From positions 186,001 to 250,000 of the forward strand of contig CADCSX010000006.1 of NCBI GenBank assembly GCA_902805475.1: DNA of 64,000 nt, given 5' to 3'. This DNA is from Entonaema liquescens (Eukaryota; Ascomycota; Sordariomycetes; Xylariales; Xylariaceae). Below, in pieces: positions 46,382 through 59,196 of the stretch (the stretch's first letter is position 1; every line of letters begins with the position of its first letter). The notes under the pieces are model-generated. The model made no database searches. It saw nothing but the letters and a program-made list of their open reading frames with translations, and was not told where the DNA came from. The position numbers and the translations under genes are program-made.

Positions 46382-48390
46382 CCCGAAGCCTTTACTATGT
46401 AGAAAGAAATCTCGCCCGGCTTTTTCGACCGGGGCCCCGCAAAGCATACGTGAGTTGATATCGTCAGCTCAGCCTCATTAAGACTAGGTGGTATTCACAT
46501 GCATTAGTCGATCAAAAGAACCCTACGCAACTCGAAAAGACTCTTTCGGCATGCGACGTCGGTTTCGGTCCTGACTCACTATTAGATCAGCATGGAGCAG
46601 CATGGATCAGCATGTAATGCCGCTAATCACTCACTCTTTGGCGATGCTATTTTGCTATAATAATACTGATTGATATTTGCGTCCCGGTTCTTACAACTTC
46701 TACTTTGGGGTAAGCAGCCCCAGTTACCTGGTTGGCTTTCTTGCCAAGACGTCGGAATACGCGTATTCTTGACGACATTCGAACCCTCTTTCAACGATGC
46801 CTTCAGCTCGAATTACACGTCGCTTCCTAAGTAGGCTATCTGATTCTTTTTACTCTATAGAACTTATGATCTAATTTAGGCGGTATGTTGCCCATACCTA
46901 GAGACAATCCAAGAAAGCTTCCAAAAACTTGAGTAACGCCTCGTCTTTCTCATGTGTAACATCCTACGGACCTACGCATGGGGGATTATGACTATAAGAT
47001 ATAAAGGCATTGCTGCACGCATAGGGTCAAGCAAGACTTGAAACCCCTAAAACCGAGAGAGGATTTGCATTCTTTTAGGCCTCTGCTTTCGATAGTACAC
47101 TAAGACGACGTTTCTCCGTGCGTTATTCTCAGACTAGGTTCTAATAAGTGTGTATAAGCAATTGATGAGCAGTCAAGAAATAAAACACTGTTTAAAGACA
47201 CTAGGTTCGAAAACAAGTCTTATAAAACTCAAGGCTCATTGGACATGGACGCGTGAGACTAGAAAGCCTTAGCCCTAGATCCGATTTCGAAGCTCATTTC
47301 TACTACTAATAATGAACATTATTGATAGCTAACTGGCTGGTTTTATAGAGCATATAGGACATTGTCCTATAGTTGACTAATCGTGAACGTTAAATAGTAC
47401 ACTCCAATATGTCATATACTCACTCAAGTTGTTAGTGATAAGACCTTGGACGGATACTAATAAAAACCAAGCATCTAATATTTGGTCACCTAACACACAT
47501 CGGTGATCAGATGGGTTAGTATAGATTCTGCTTAGATGGCGCTAACTATGGGATTATTAATCCAAATCATTGTTATGCTACGTACTAGGTACTCCTTTTT
47601 CATCTTTAGGAATTGGTCTCTCGGACTTGAAGCTCAGATGAAGAACCCGAAGTATAGTCGCATGAAATCGAGTCCTCCCATTTCTTAAAGCCTTATATCT
47701 AGTCGCCAAAGTTCGTATAAGAGTAATTTGCGTGGCCACTACCTATTTATCTAGCTGCCAATTATTTTATTTAATCGAGCGTGAGTATTACATAGGTACC
47801 TATGTTTCCAATCTCAATGCGACTAGACTGTAAAGACTGAGCATAAAATCCATAGGTTGTCCTACGTGACATTCGTCTGATTTATAAGATATATGAACCT
47901 TGTTTATGAGTTATAATTGCTAGAATGAATATCCATGCTCACCTGACCCTTTCATCTCGAACCTATCCTCATCAACAACGGTTGCTCCTACGGGAATACC
48001 ATGCTTGTGCCTGTCGAAGGGGGTAAAAGAAAGGACAGGCATTTATTTTTTCTCCCAACAGGCCGGTCATTATGTATATTAGAGACGTTATTTAGATAAC
48101 GAGTGTGATCGACATAGCGAATTCTGCATCAATTTAACCTTCCCTCCGCATCCCGGCGATCCGGACTTGGGCCTTTTCGTATTCGTATTCAAGCTTGCCT
48201 ATAAGCTGCAAGCTTGGACCACGAATTGAGGAGCGGTGAATGGCGGATTGAGTTACCTAGCTATGTTAGCTATCATGATTGGTCAATTCCAAAGTAATTA
48301 AACCCGACTTGGGCGAGGTAGCTCGTCTGAGGTGACTTGCATGGCATCACCTCAGGACAGGGGCGGCCTTTGTTAATAAAATACACTAAT

Positions 48391-48406
48391 AAAAAAAAAA
48401 AAAAAA
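48391..48406. repeat. Poly-A tract
   Basis: Sixteen consecutive A in gene-free DNA; no adjoining retroposed gene was recognised. Confidence 0.9.
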
Positions 48407-48984
48407 CACTTGTGGAATGAACCGATATGGGATATTGACGTATGTGAATGATCTGATGATTATCTAATGACAGACTCGATAATGGTCTTCTCGAGAAAAT
48501 GAAGACGAGAATCGAGAATCACTCGTACGTTTGTTTTTAGATAACGTTCAGTTTACGCGCGCTGATGTGGATATGGTAATATTTTATTTTTTGCTTAACC
48601 TAGAAAGCAAATTACGAACTACTAACGCCAAATGTCAGAAACAAGAGTGAAGAAGGGTACAACTCCCCCACATGAGGCATACATGTACCTACCTAGTTGT
48701 TTAGGCTAGTGGGTTAACCATTCACTATGCTAGTATATGCTAGTATTTGGCTAGTATGCATACTATGTAGACCAAACGGCGTTAATCTACCTAAATAGGC
48801 ACTTGCTGCATGCGTTAGGTATGTACAATGTCGTTTTCCCCTGCCTTATCACACCAGCTGTAACACATTTAGGTATGTACCTTACCTGACTTTCAAAGTG
48901 GGCTTCTGCGCTTGTGGGCTAGTGGACTTGTGGGATTGAAACGGGGAAAGTAGCTTCTGTAACCTTCTCAAAGTCAGGTACCTA

Positions 48985-49018
48985 GGTAAGTGAGGTAAGT
49001 GAGGTAAGTGAGGTAAGT
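48985..49018. repeat. 9-bp tandem repeat (ggtaagtga)
   Basis: Nearly four head-to-tail copies of ggtaagtga directly follow a TACCTAGGTA motif, whose last bases form the start of the first unit. Confidence 0.9.
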
Positions 49019-49596
49019 AGGGACGAACAAGCAACAGATGCAGGTGCATTACAGATCTAAATAGACCAATCAGCAGTGAGATATACCATTTAGAGAGGAC
49101 CGTTAAACAGCAATGATACTCCTCTGGAAACTTTAAAAAAACTGGGATTTGTCCGGTATTAGCTTTTCGATGTACCGAAAGTGCGGATATCGCACTATCC
49201 GTGCATAAGATTGCGGGAGTAATGTCGATTAGCAGGGCTGCAGGGGTGTGCTGAACCATTAAGAAAAGAAGGGTTCATGTTTCTGTCCGATAATCAAATA
49301 TTCCCAATCCAACAAAATTTTAGTGGGTTTCCTTAGATTCCTGCAAATATCCACCACCACCTCGTTCCTCTTCACCCCTTTCAACCTTTTTTAACTAAGG
49401 TCTAACACCTCCTCCGTATCGAAAGGGTCGTCGCCGTCCTTTAATTGTGACCTCCTCCCCTCCTTTCCTTCTTCTCTCTGGTGGATCTCGGGATATACTG
49501 GCCGCTTCTTCTACCACTATCTTTCATAGAAGACCGCGGCGCAATATACCCTATACCAAAAGCAGGCCAATACAATAGCTCCTGCTAGCGGTCGCC

Positions 49597-51361
49597 ATGT
49601 CTGCGAATGCGACGAGTTTCACGTCGCCTTTGGCCGATTTTGCGGCCGGGGGCCTGCCTCCCCAGGTTGACGTTGTGTTCAACACAATCGCGAATGCAGG
49701 CTTCATGACGTGGGTGTTTACCCTCGTCGCTTTAGCTGTCGCGTACGACCAAAGTATGTCTCAATAACACACCTAATAGACTGAACCGCATTGGCTAATA
49801 GAAATCTAAATAGTCAGCTATTTCGTACAAAAGGGTTCTATCGTTGGCCCAGCATTTAAGCTACCGTTTATGGGACCCTTCCTCGAGTCTCTCAACCCTA
49901 AATTCGAAGAATACAAGGCGAAGTGGTACAGCGGTCCTCTGAGCTGTGTCTCGGTCTTCCACAAGTATGCGCTTTTCTTCCTTGATACGTCCTGTAGCAA
50001 TTTTACTAACTTGTTCCTAGGTTTGTTGTCATCGCTTCCACCCGCGACTTGTCTCGTAAAGTCTTCAACTCCCCGACATTCGTAAAGCCATGCGTTGTCG
50101 ACATCGCCACGAAAATTCTTGGAGAGGACAGCTGGGTATTCTTAGACGGAAAGGCCCATGTTGACTACCGCAAGGGCCTGAACGGTCTTTTCACCCGACG
50201 CGCTCTCGAATGCTACCTACCCGGCCAGGAGGCTGTTTACAAGCAGTACTTCGCCAGATTTCTCAGGTTGACAAAAGAGGCTGGAGGAAAGCCTATCCCT
50301 TTCATGCACGAGTTCCGGGAGCTGATGTGTACCGTTTCGCTTCGAACTTTCGCCGGATACTACATGCCCGACTCTGCCTGCAAGAAGATTGCTGATGACT
50401 ATTACTTGGTCACTGCTGCTCTCGACCTTGTCAACTTCCCGATCATCATTCCCTACACCCGAACCTGGTATGGTAAACAAGCCGCGCGTATGGTTATGGA
50501 CGAGCTTGCCAAATGTGCCGCTAAATCCAAGGTTCGCATGGCTGCTGGAGGCGATATCACCTGTATCATGGATGCTTGGATCAAGGATATTCTCGCTTCC
50601 AAGCGTTGGACCGAAGCTACTGAAAAGGGTCTCTCAACCGAGGGCATGGTCAAGCCGTCGCCTCTGTTGCGTGATTTCAGCGACATGGAAATCGCCCGAA
50701 CCCTCTTTACGTTTCTCTTCGCTTCCCAGGATGCTACCTCGAGCGCAGCCACCAACATGTTCCAAGTCTTGGCCAACCGACCTGATGTTCTGGACCGTGT
50801 TCGTGAGGAGAACTACCGCGTGCGAAACGGCGATATCCATGCCCCCGTGAACTTGGAACAGCTTGAATCGATGACCTACACTCGTGCAGTTGTCAGGGAG
50901 CTTCTCCGATGGCGCCCTCCTGTCATCATGGTCCCCTACAAGGCCAAGAAGCCTTTCCCTGTCACCGAGAACTATACCGTCCCCAAGGGTGCCATGATCA
51001 TTCCGACTACGTACGTGGCTCTTCGCGACCCTGAAGTATACGAGAACCCCGACGAATTCGACCCTGAACGATACTACACTGGTGATGCCGAGGAGAAGGG
51101 TGCCAAGAACTATCTCGTTTTTGGAACTGGACCTCACTATTGTCTCGGTCAGCACTATGCTCAACTCAACTTGGCCCTCATGATTGGAAAGGCTTCGGTT
51201 GAGCTTGACTGGAAACATCACGCAACACCTGACTCGGACGAGATCAAGGTGTTTGCCACCATCTTCCCTAAGGTATGTTGCGCATGATATTCATGGATGT
51301 GCTCGAAGCTAACTTTTATTAGGACGACTGCCCTCTTACTTTTGAAGAGAGGAAATGGTAA
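49597..51361 (+). CDS. ERG5: Cytochrome P450 CYP61, sterol C-22 desaturase
   Basis: Four exons (49597-49753, 49814-49964, 50021-51272, 51323-51361) give 532 residues. An N-terminal membrane anchor (about residues 35-52, TWVFTLVALAVAYDQ) precedes the P450 fold. The I-helix reads LFTFLFASQDATSSAATNMF, the K-helix motif is RELLRWRPP, and the heme loop FGTGPHYCLGQHYAQ places the axial Cys near residue 475. The DATSSA I-helix and the ending CPLTFEERKW are typical of CYP61. The enzyme introduces the C22-C23 double bond late in ergosterol synthesis at the endoplasmic reticulum, using NADPH-P450 reductase. The last exon is only 13 codons and was added because it restores the conserved C-terminus. Confidence 0.96.
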
Positions 51362-52136
51362 TGTCTTTGATTAGGAATGATATCGGTATGAAATGGGTTT
51401 AGAAGGGGCCGTATGGCCGTATAACGAAAGAGACGAAAGTAGAATATAGTAATAGTAATAATGGTCTTGTATATAAGCTACTGCCAAGGATGTCGATACC
51501 AACGACTGCTAGAATGTCTATAGCAGCTGAATCAGACCTAAGTTTGAACAAAGATACTAGTTCGTCTTGAGCCTAACTTATTTTGTGACGTGATGTGTGC
51601 TTAGGAGATAGGATGAGAAGGGCTGAGGAAGACCAACGATTGAGATTGGGAGTACTTTCGATTTTCGATAACATAGAAGGGCCCGGATGAAAAAAAGGGA
51701 TGAGAGGTTAGAAACATCGTTCGATTCTAAATCCTGCAAGTTGGTTTGTGTGTCGACGTTGACTCGTGATAGGTAACCTGACCTAGGAGAGGATTGCTTT
51801 CAGGTCTTATAATAGAAGTACCGCGGTACCCAACGGTACGGGCGTTTCCCCGACTGGGCCGTGACATCACAGTTACATGCAATTGAGTTTACCTTAGGTA
51901 AGCGAAAAGCTACATGCTCGGCAATTCATTTAATTCATCCCGCGACGTTTTTTGGTGGCTCGGACTTTTGAATCAAATATACATAACTACCTAGGTATTC
52001 TTAGGTTAAGGAAACTCCGTTTACTTGTGGTTGGGCACCTAATACCTATAGCACTCGCGATCAAGCTAAAGAGCACATATATTCGTAATTGGGTAAATAC
52101 CTCTTCGCGCATCGCCGTGAAACAAATTCCCCCACG
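51362..52136. other. Intergenic between tandem genes
   Basis: This contains the ERG5 3' region and the rhodanese promoter. One tacctaggta motif is at 51988-51997. No gene is visible. Confidence 0.55.
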
Positions 52137-52845
52137 ATGGCGGCACAACGACTTGCGATAAACAGCGCCGCTACGGCGTTGCGCGGTGGAAGCTCCCGAC
52201 TTATGATGGGTTCGAGCTCGGCTAGTATTCCTGTAGCTGCGAATTTACTACGAGCTTCCTTCGGCACAACCTCCCCAGCTACAACAAGAACGATTGCGCG
52301 ACCACGAATGCCACGGCGCATTGCCCCTACGAGTATCCGGTGGTCGTCGGATTCAAAAGCCAGCAGCGGAAGCGAGAGCAAGATATGGAACTTCCAGCAG
52401 GTTCGTTCCTCGATTCCACCTCTCTCTCTTCCTTACATAACCACCATCACCACCACCTAACTAACTAACTAATTCTCTCCTCTCAGATCCAAGCCGCCAT
52501 CAAATCCCCACCCCCAGCTCCGCCCCGAAAGTCACCATAATCGACACCCGCGAGCCCTCGGAGCTATCCTCCACCGGCCGCATCCCCGGCGCGCTCAACA
52601 TCCCGATCGCCAGCGCGCCCGACAGCTTCCACATCTCCGCGGACGAGTTCGCCGACCGCTTCGGGTTCGAGCGGCCCCCGGCGGACGACGACGGCAGCGG
52701 ACGCGAGATCGTGTTTTACTGCAAGGCGGGCGTGCGCAGTAGGGCCGCTGCGCAGATCGCGCGCGAGGCGGGGTGGAAGAACGTGGGGGAGTACCCCGGC
52801 AGTTGGCTGGATTGGGTGGCTAACGGGGGCAAGATTGAGCGGTGA
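52137..52845 (+). CDS. Mitochondrial rhodanese-domain sulfurtransferase (apparent frameshift)
   Basis: Two exons (52137-52400, 52487-52845) encode about 207 residues if one base is restored. The first 75 or so residues are rich in Ala, Arg and Ser with no acidic residues at the start, which fits a mitochondrial presequence. The rhodanese domain follows: IIDTREPSEL, GRIPGALNIP, and the active-site loop EIVFYCKAGVRSRAA with catalytic Cys. The end is GSWLDWVANGGKIER. The family moves sulfane sulfur from thiosulfate to acceptors; yeast Rdl-type proteins are the closest kind I recall. Exon 2 starts IQAAIKSP and then slips frame in the C-run 52506-52509. Five rather than four C would give the continuous IKSPTPSSAPKVTIIDTRE. 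No alternative acceptor phase fixes it. Confidence 0.87.
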
Positions 52846-53287
52846 GGCGAAGCACGGCACATGGTAGATGGTAGATGGTAGATGGTAGATGGGTGAGATC
52901 GATACGCGGAAACTAGGGGGTTGTACGTAGATACGATGGTAATCCTGGGGAGGGACCAACCGTGCGGTGATACTTTACCTTTCTAGTCTCGCCGTGTATA
53001 AAGTAAAAGTAAGCGAGACATCGAGAGAGATATATATCTCCTTATATATTGAACATAAGAGATAAAAACAAACACCGAAACAAATTCAAAAAGCGAAATT
53101 GGTCTCATGATACATTAGAACGGAAAGGTATCAGCGTAGCTAGTGTACATAACACTATTTTGCACAAAACCTGCCCAACGCCATAAAAACATGATATCAG
53201 GTCAAACCTCCCTATCTCATTCTTGACCTTGCCGCTCCGGCAATACCTTCTATTCACTCTTTCCATACGAATAAATCCATTAATCCC
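52846..53287. other. Intergenic between convergent genes
   Basis: This is 3' flank of the rhodanese gene and of the Yip1-family gene. It starts with a 7-bp tandem repeat (52861-52891). No gene is visible. Confidence 0.55.
52861..52891. repeat. 7-bp tandem repeat (atggtag)
   Basis: About four and a half copies of atggtag lie just after the rhodanese stop codon, probably in its 3' UTR. Confidence 0.9.
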
Positions 53288-54523
53288 TTAGAAGAGGAAC
53301 CTCGCATCGCCCTCCGGCTTATCTCCTCCCGCCGCAGGTGGCGTATCACCCGGCTTGTCTCCGGCAACCGGGCTTCCAGCAGCGAAGAATAGGACCTTGA
53401 TAGCGATAGCAAGGCCGGCGTGCAGTGCCACAACAAGGATAAGTAGGACCTTGCTGGTCTGACGGTCGGTGGCGCTGAGGACGGGGTATAAGTTGCGTAG
53501 TAAGAAAGCGACGCTGAGACCAAACCCGACACCCACAAAGACCCAGTTGAGGATCGTGATGGGCGACCAGCTGATCAGCGCCACGGGGATCCAGATCAAG
53601 TTTGAGTATCCGTATAGCGCCCAGCACTCGAGTAGGTTCGCCGATTCGGAGCCGAAGTATCGTAGCGCACCGAATAGGACCACGGGTAGAACGAGTGTGT
53701 ATCCGTAGATCAGGCCAGCGGCACCTATGCGTATAGTCGTTAGCACAAATTCTCTCCTTCCTTCCTTCACAATCCCCAGCCCCTATATTCGTCACTCCCC
53801 CATATACCCAACCGCTCTCCAACCCATCCTACCATCCCTCCCCCACAAAACCCAAAGAAACAGCAAAAAGAGAAAGATCAGACATACCGCTCAACAGCTT
53901 AAAATCATACGCAAACGACCCCTTCCCCTCACTCGCCAAATACGAGCTAATCGTACCCCCCAGGAACAGTATCAAGACCACCGTCGTCGCGATCCAAAAC
54001 GGCCCGTACAGATCGGGGTTCCCCTCGAGCACGTCGAGGAAGTTGGCGCGGGGGTACAGCGCGGCCCAGCACCGTGCCAGCACGCTCGAGGTGTCCACGT
54101 CGAAGAACTGCGCGTAGAACGACAGCGTCCACAGGTACCGCTTGGACGACACGGGGCCGGAGCCGGAGCTCGCGGTCGCGGGGGGCGGGAGGCCGCTTCC
54201 ACTAGTCAGGGAGGGTGCGCCTTTGCGCGCGCTTTGCGACTCGGAGAAGTTCGAGTTGTGGAATTCGAGGTCCTCTTGGAGGTCGGTGTGGCCGAGGTCG
54301 CCCTGGGGAGAGGTTGATGTTAGTACGGTGTAGTTACATCCAGCTCGGAAGAGTGAAGTCTATGTGTGCTGCGAGCTGGCTGTGCATATGCGACCAGGCA
54401 AGTTTTGATATATCCCGCCATATCCAAGAGCTCTATGAGGTGGGCGAGTGCGTGGGTTGGATAAGGTAACCAGCATACCTCATCGTCAATATCTACGACG
54501 GCGTCGTAGCCTGCGTTCGCCAT
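53288..54523 (-). CDS. Yip1-family Golgi membrane protein (YIPF1/2, Yip5-like)
   Basis: Three exons (54523-54479, 54302-53888, 53724-53288) give 298 residues. After a hydrophilic Ser-rich N-terminus comes the family signature: YLWTLSFYAQFFDVDTSSVL, then NPDLYGPFWIATTVVLILFL, which matches the YIPF1/2 subgroup. About five membrane segments follow, including YGYTLVLPVVLFGALRYF and ALYGYSNLIWIPVALISW. The tail is Gly/Pro/Lys-rich and ends EGDARFLF. Yip1-family proteins bind Rab GTPases and help vesicle budding in the ER-Golgi system; the exact Rab partner is not predictable. Exon 1 is only 45 nt (MANAGYDAVVDIDDE). Confidence 0.92.
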
Positions 54524-55348
54524 CTTGATCTATTCTTCTGCAGCCAGACCAGACTCTAAAACCCGGCTTTATCTAGGTTCGAGTCGAGGAAGATATAAGG
54601 TGGAAATGACCAAACCGTTTTGATTATGGTGAAGACGGTGGACTTAAAGGTGAAGCTGCGCTACGGCGTAACTATTTGAGGACACGGAGGCACGCCGATC
54701 TTTAGCCGCGTTCAATTTACAGGGTGCAAGCTTCAAGCATGACCTTTGATTGGTCCACACTATAACCATGTACTTAGGTACATAATGTACCTGCATGTGG
54801 TAACTGAACGCTCTACATGTGTAAGTCTTCACATCAAACACAGGTAATTGTATGTCAAGGCGCAAAGGGGACTCTTGATGTGATTTGTAAATTGGGTTAG
54901 AATATCCTCGAATGTAATTGTTAAACTGTATTGCCATAGGACAGCATTTTCATATCTACCTTGGAAATGTATGGCTTTAATAGGCACACAATCTTCCAGC
55001 AATTCGTTTTTTCTAAATTGAGAGGCGAAGACTGAGATGGTAAAGGTGTTGGCGCTACAAAGAACCAAACCAAAAAATATTACAAACTGAAAAATAGGTA
55101 TACTCGAAATGACATGTCGATTACTCGGTATAACACATTCACTAATTCATACTGGAACTCATATTTACTCATGTGCATCGCAACTTCATTCCCACTGAAA
55201 CTAGCCTACGCATAGCTATTTATTTCCGCAGAAGAAAAAATCCCATCGCAGTGGTGTCGATAATATCTATCCACCCGTCCGTAGCGTGCTCATGATAACA
55301 CCCCAAACCAAAGACGCCGAAGAGATGGAACATGCTGTGACGAATCGT
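54524..55348. other. Intergenic, no gene seen
   Basis: This holds the Yip1-family promoter and the 3' flank of the ubiquitin-eL40 gene. It includes the related palindrome ttaggtacataatgtacct near 54774-54792. Short AT-rich frames have no recognisable content. Confidence 0.55.
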
Positions 55349-55965
<617 letters not shown>

Positions 55966-56393
55966 TTTTTGCTGTCTGTCGTGAATGAAGTTGGTTTGGG
56001 AAGAATTCCGAGATGATGTCGGCTTGGGAAATTCGGTGGGGGTTTGAAATTCCACTTCAAACGAACCCTAGTGGATTGGAAGTCACCTGATTTAATTCTT
56101 AAGAGAAGTGGCGTTTTGTGTTAGATTTTTTTTTTTGTCGGTTGGGGTCAGCTGGTGGACAATAGCCCCACTCTTAGCTGGGGTTTCGAACTACAAAGTA
56201 GCGCACTGTGTTAAGCTTGAACAGTTCATCATAAACAATTCTACGGCTTATTTGAAGACTGTCCGATTACCTACACAGTACTCAGTCTGTCAGTTGGGCT
56301 GAATGATACGATGAATACCTAGCTCTCTCGCATATCGATTACAGCAATTTATAATCCAGAGTGATTTAATTTAATTAGATATTAAATATCAAT
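55966..56393. other. Upstream region of ubiquitin-eL40 and 3' flank of RRN7
   Basis: The genes are in tandem on the minus strand. The bases just above 55965 (a run of A on the minus strand) are 5' UTR. No other gene is visible; a T9 run lies near 56127-56135. Confidence 0.55.
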
Positions 56394-58258
56394 TCAATCC
56401 GAGTCATCACCAGTCCAAACTGCTTTGCCTTTCCCCTTCCCCTTATTTCTCTCTTTTGCTCTCTGAATACACCACACCTCTAACCGCCTTTCCACTTGCG
56501 TAGCACCCTTAACCAATGTATGTAACGGTATAACCATGAGACTTGCTGCCTCTTCATAAAGCGCCTTCGCAGCTTCTGGGAGCTCTTCAGGGGTGCGCCA
56601 GACGGGACAGAAATCTTGACTGTGTTTTTTCTCCGAATCCTCGAGATCAATAGGAACTGGTTCGACTATCTGTACAGAGTTGTTTATAGCTTCATATCTA
56701 TTCCTGATACGTTCCATATCTCCGTTCTCGAGTTGTTTGTTTAGGTCGCTAGGGTTAGATGGGCGCTTTTGCCCTTGAAAAGACTCTCGAATTCTTTCAG
56801 CCGCTAGAAAAGGGGTTAGCTGGCATGGCCAAATCCATAATAAACGTGAAGGGTGTAATATACTCTTTGGCTCGCCGTCTCCTATCCACATCCTCTCAAA
56901 CCAGTCCATAAAATCGTCTAGTTTCTCTTTTTCCATAGTCAAGGCGTCTTCAGGGGTAACTTTATATTCCTCGCCGCGTAGCAATGTCGATCTTTCGGCT
57001 GTGCCATCTCGCATTCTCTCCTGCCACTTTCCCCAGTCGATTTTCATACTCCGGGGATCGTAGTGGCTTCGAGGAGGCCGGTCGATGCCGTCTAATGGAT
57101 AAAGTAGCTTCACAGATACAGCAATTAAAGCGATCAGGAGAACTTCTGGGTTATCCATCGTCCGAATCTTTTTTCCGCCGATAGGGTACGAGTAATCCGT
57201 CTTTAAAATCTCCGTAATACATTTTACAACGAGGTATACTTCAACTATGTTGTATTAGCCAAGAAATCACTAATTTTCATCTATATATCCCAAGTTACCT
57301 GGAAGAGTTAACTCTGTTATGAGCCGCACGAGTATGGGTGGGTAGTTCATCGGTGGGAAGATGGTATCAAAGTTGACTTTGAATGATATCACGAGCTCTT
57401 GTACGGCCGCCTGCAGTCGACCTGCTGGGATGTGGTCTCTGACTTGCAGAGCACGATGGTACTCCGCGGGTAGGCGATCCCGAACATTGCGTGGGATATT
57501 ATTGAACTTCAAGTAGATAGCTATATTAGTACTCTTGCATGATATTTGAGACATTAATAGGAGCTGTTCGGTAGGGATCATACCGCTGCCAGGAAATCTA
57601 AATCCCCCCTTTGTACCCAGCCGCAGAAGTCTGCCGTTGTAGCCGGTAACCGTCGTACCAAGCAGCCCAAGTAGCACAGCGCGAGGGTGTCTACAAGCTT
57701 CGGCAGTTTCCATCGCCTACCGGCATCTGGGGCCCAGGTAGCCGTTGTTGCATCCGAGAGATCGAAAGCCGACGACTCGGCTCCCGTCCCTTCGCTCTGG
57801 GAGCTGAACAGCGCCGCGCTCGAGGTATACCCATCCGATTCTTCGCTTATGTCCCCTTTCCGCTTACGAGGTCCTTCACCGCTCTCCCTTAACGGTAGAT
57901 TTCTCACTCTTAGAGCCCAGAGCGCCCTAACGATCTCCTCGAAGTCATCAGGAAAGCCCTTCTCCCGAACGAGCCACCAGACTTGCTTCAACAATATAAG
58001 CTGCAGGACCTCAAGATATAGCTCCCTTCCCTCGTCGCCAGCGAGTTTAACGGCGATTTTTTTCTTGGGTTCCTTCTTCTTTCGCGAGACCTTCCCCTGG
58101 GTTCCAAAGGCGTCCTCGTCGCCTTCGTGTTCCGCAAACCCTTCGAGGCGGTGTCCGTTTCGGCAATACCGAATCGCGTCTTGCGCGTACCACTGTCGCG
58201 CACCACACTCATCACACCGTTCGCCGCCGCGGAAGCGATGGTACTTGGTGGGTGCCAT
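56394..58258 (-). CDS. RRN7: RNA polymerase I core factor subunit Rrn7 (TFIIB-like)
   Basis: Three exons (58258-57584, 57506-57299, 57244-56394) give 577 residues. The N-terminus is an Rrn7-type zinc ribbon: CDECGARQWY with Cys15 and Cys18, then YCRNGHRLEG with Cys32 and His36. The cyclin-fold region includes KLVDTLALCYLGCLVRRLP, CGWVQRGDLDFLAA and, past two introns, DNPEVLLIALIAVSVKLLYP followed by DWGKWQERM. Core factor recruits RNA polymerase I to the rDNA promoter in the nucleolus. The first intron's acceptor was chosen (TTGAAG|TTC) because a nearer TATAG would give an immediate stop. The C-terminus is Lys-rich. The family assignment is firm, but the internal acceptor choice is less so. 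Confidence 0.9.
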
Positions 58259-59196
58259 TCCCGACGTGTTGCCAAGGTGGTTAAGCCTCGTACTGTTTGT
58301 TAGAAGAGAGGTAGAAGGATGAAAAAGTAATTGCGGGGTGCTGGAAGAAATAAGTTTTATTTTTATATTAGATTGGTTGGTATTGACGATTTAACCAACA
58401 CTCCCAAACCATATATGCAGTAATTATTATGTCTACTTATTTCTTTTTAGCATAGATATACCCTTCTAATAATGCCTACTGAATTATGATATTTAACTTC
58501 CTTTTACATATGCAGTTTAGGAGACAAGCCTAACCTACAGCTATAAGCATTAGATGCTTTTCAACAAAGATTACTATTTGTTAGCCCCTGAAATCCTTCT
58601 AGGGAGTTGATATTTCACTACTTCACGACTTATTATTGAATTTGAACGAGACAAATCTAACCCTTTGTCCAATATAATAGAGGGTCAATACCTAACCATC
58701 CTATTTCATATAACTTTTATATCGTAGAATACAAGCGCCGACAAAACTTCTATGTAAGTGCAGAGTCGACCAAAGTATAATTCACATGCAAATGACGTAC
58801 AGTTAGGTAGCTCTCAAGTCACGCATACATGATCGCCGATATCACCAGATACAGAAATTAAAGGGAGATCTCGTAGATTCTGTAGGACAAGTCAAGTGCT
58901 AATAAAAACAGGAAACCTGTTTTGCTGAAATCCTCAAAATGCACATCATTTTTGTTTCCTCAAGAGATGGGGATAGATGCGAAATTCGAGGACTATCGTA
59001 CCATATGTTTGATTCCTCCACAGTGGATAGCACATTTGTACGCAAAACCCCGCGGGTCAGCGTCCAATACGAACCTAGCTACTAATTTGCTAGTTAAACA
59101 ACCCTCCCTTCTGATGTCCAAGTTGGCCGAGGCTCATACGTGACGCTCGATCCAGTGACATCCTCTATCTAAGTCATAAATCCCCTAGCTGGAGAT
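58259..59196. other. Intergenic, no gene seen
   Basis: This holds the RRN7 promoter and eIF5A 3' flank. The one frame of note (58922-59143) has no recognised content. The sequence is AT-rich. Confidence 0.55.

Larger units (their letters stand above)
45513..49596. other. Gene-poor stretch of about 4.1 kb
   Basis: I support no gene. It contains a T17 run (46365-46381), an A16 run (48391-48406), the palindrome taggtaccta at 47793-47802, aggtacctaggta at 48976-48988 and a 9-bp tandem repeat at 48985-49018. The final 200 bp before ERG5 is strongly pyrimidine-rich (for example near 49440-49490), as is common at fungal transcription starts. A minus-strand frame at 48882-49259 is discounted because its Leu/Pro/His run is just the translated 9-bp repeat. 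Confidence 0.6.

Noticed and set aside
48882..49259. 125-residue minus-strand open frame
   Set aside because: Its central Leu-Pro-His run is just the translation of the 9-bp tandem repeat, and no domain or splice pattern supports a gene.
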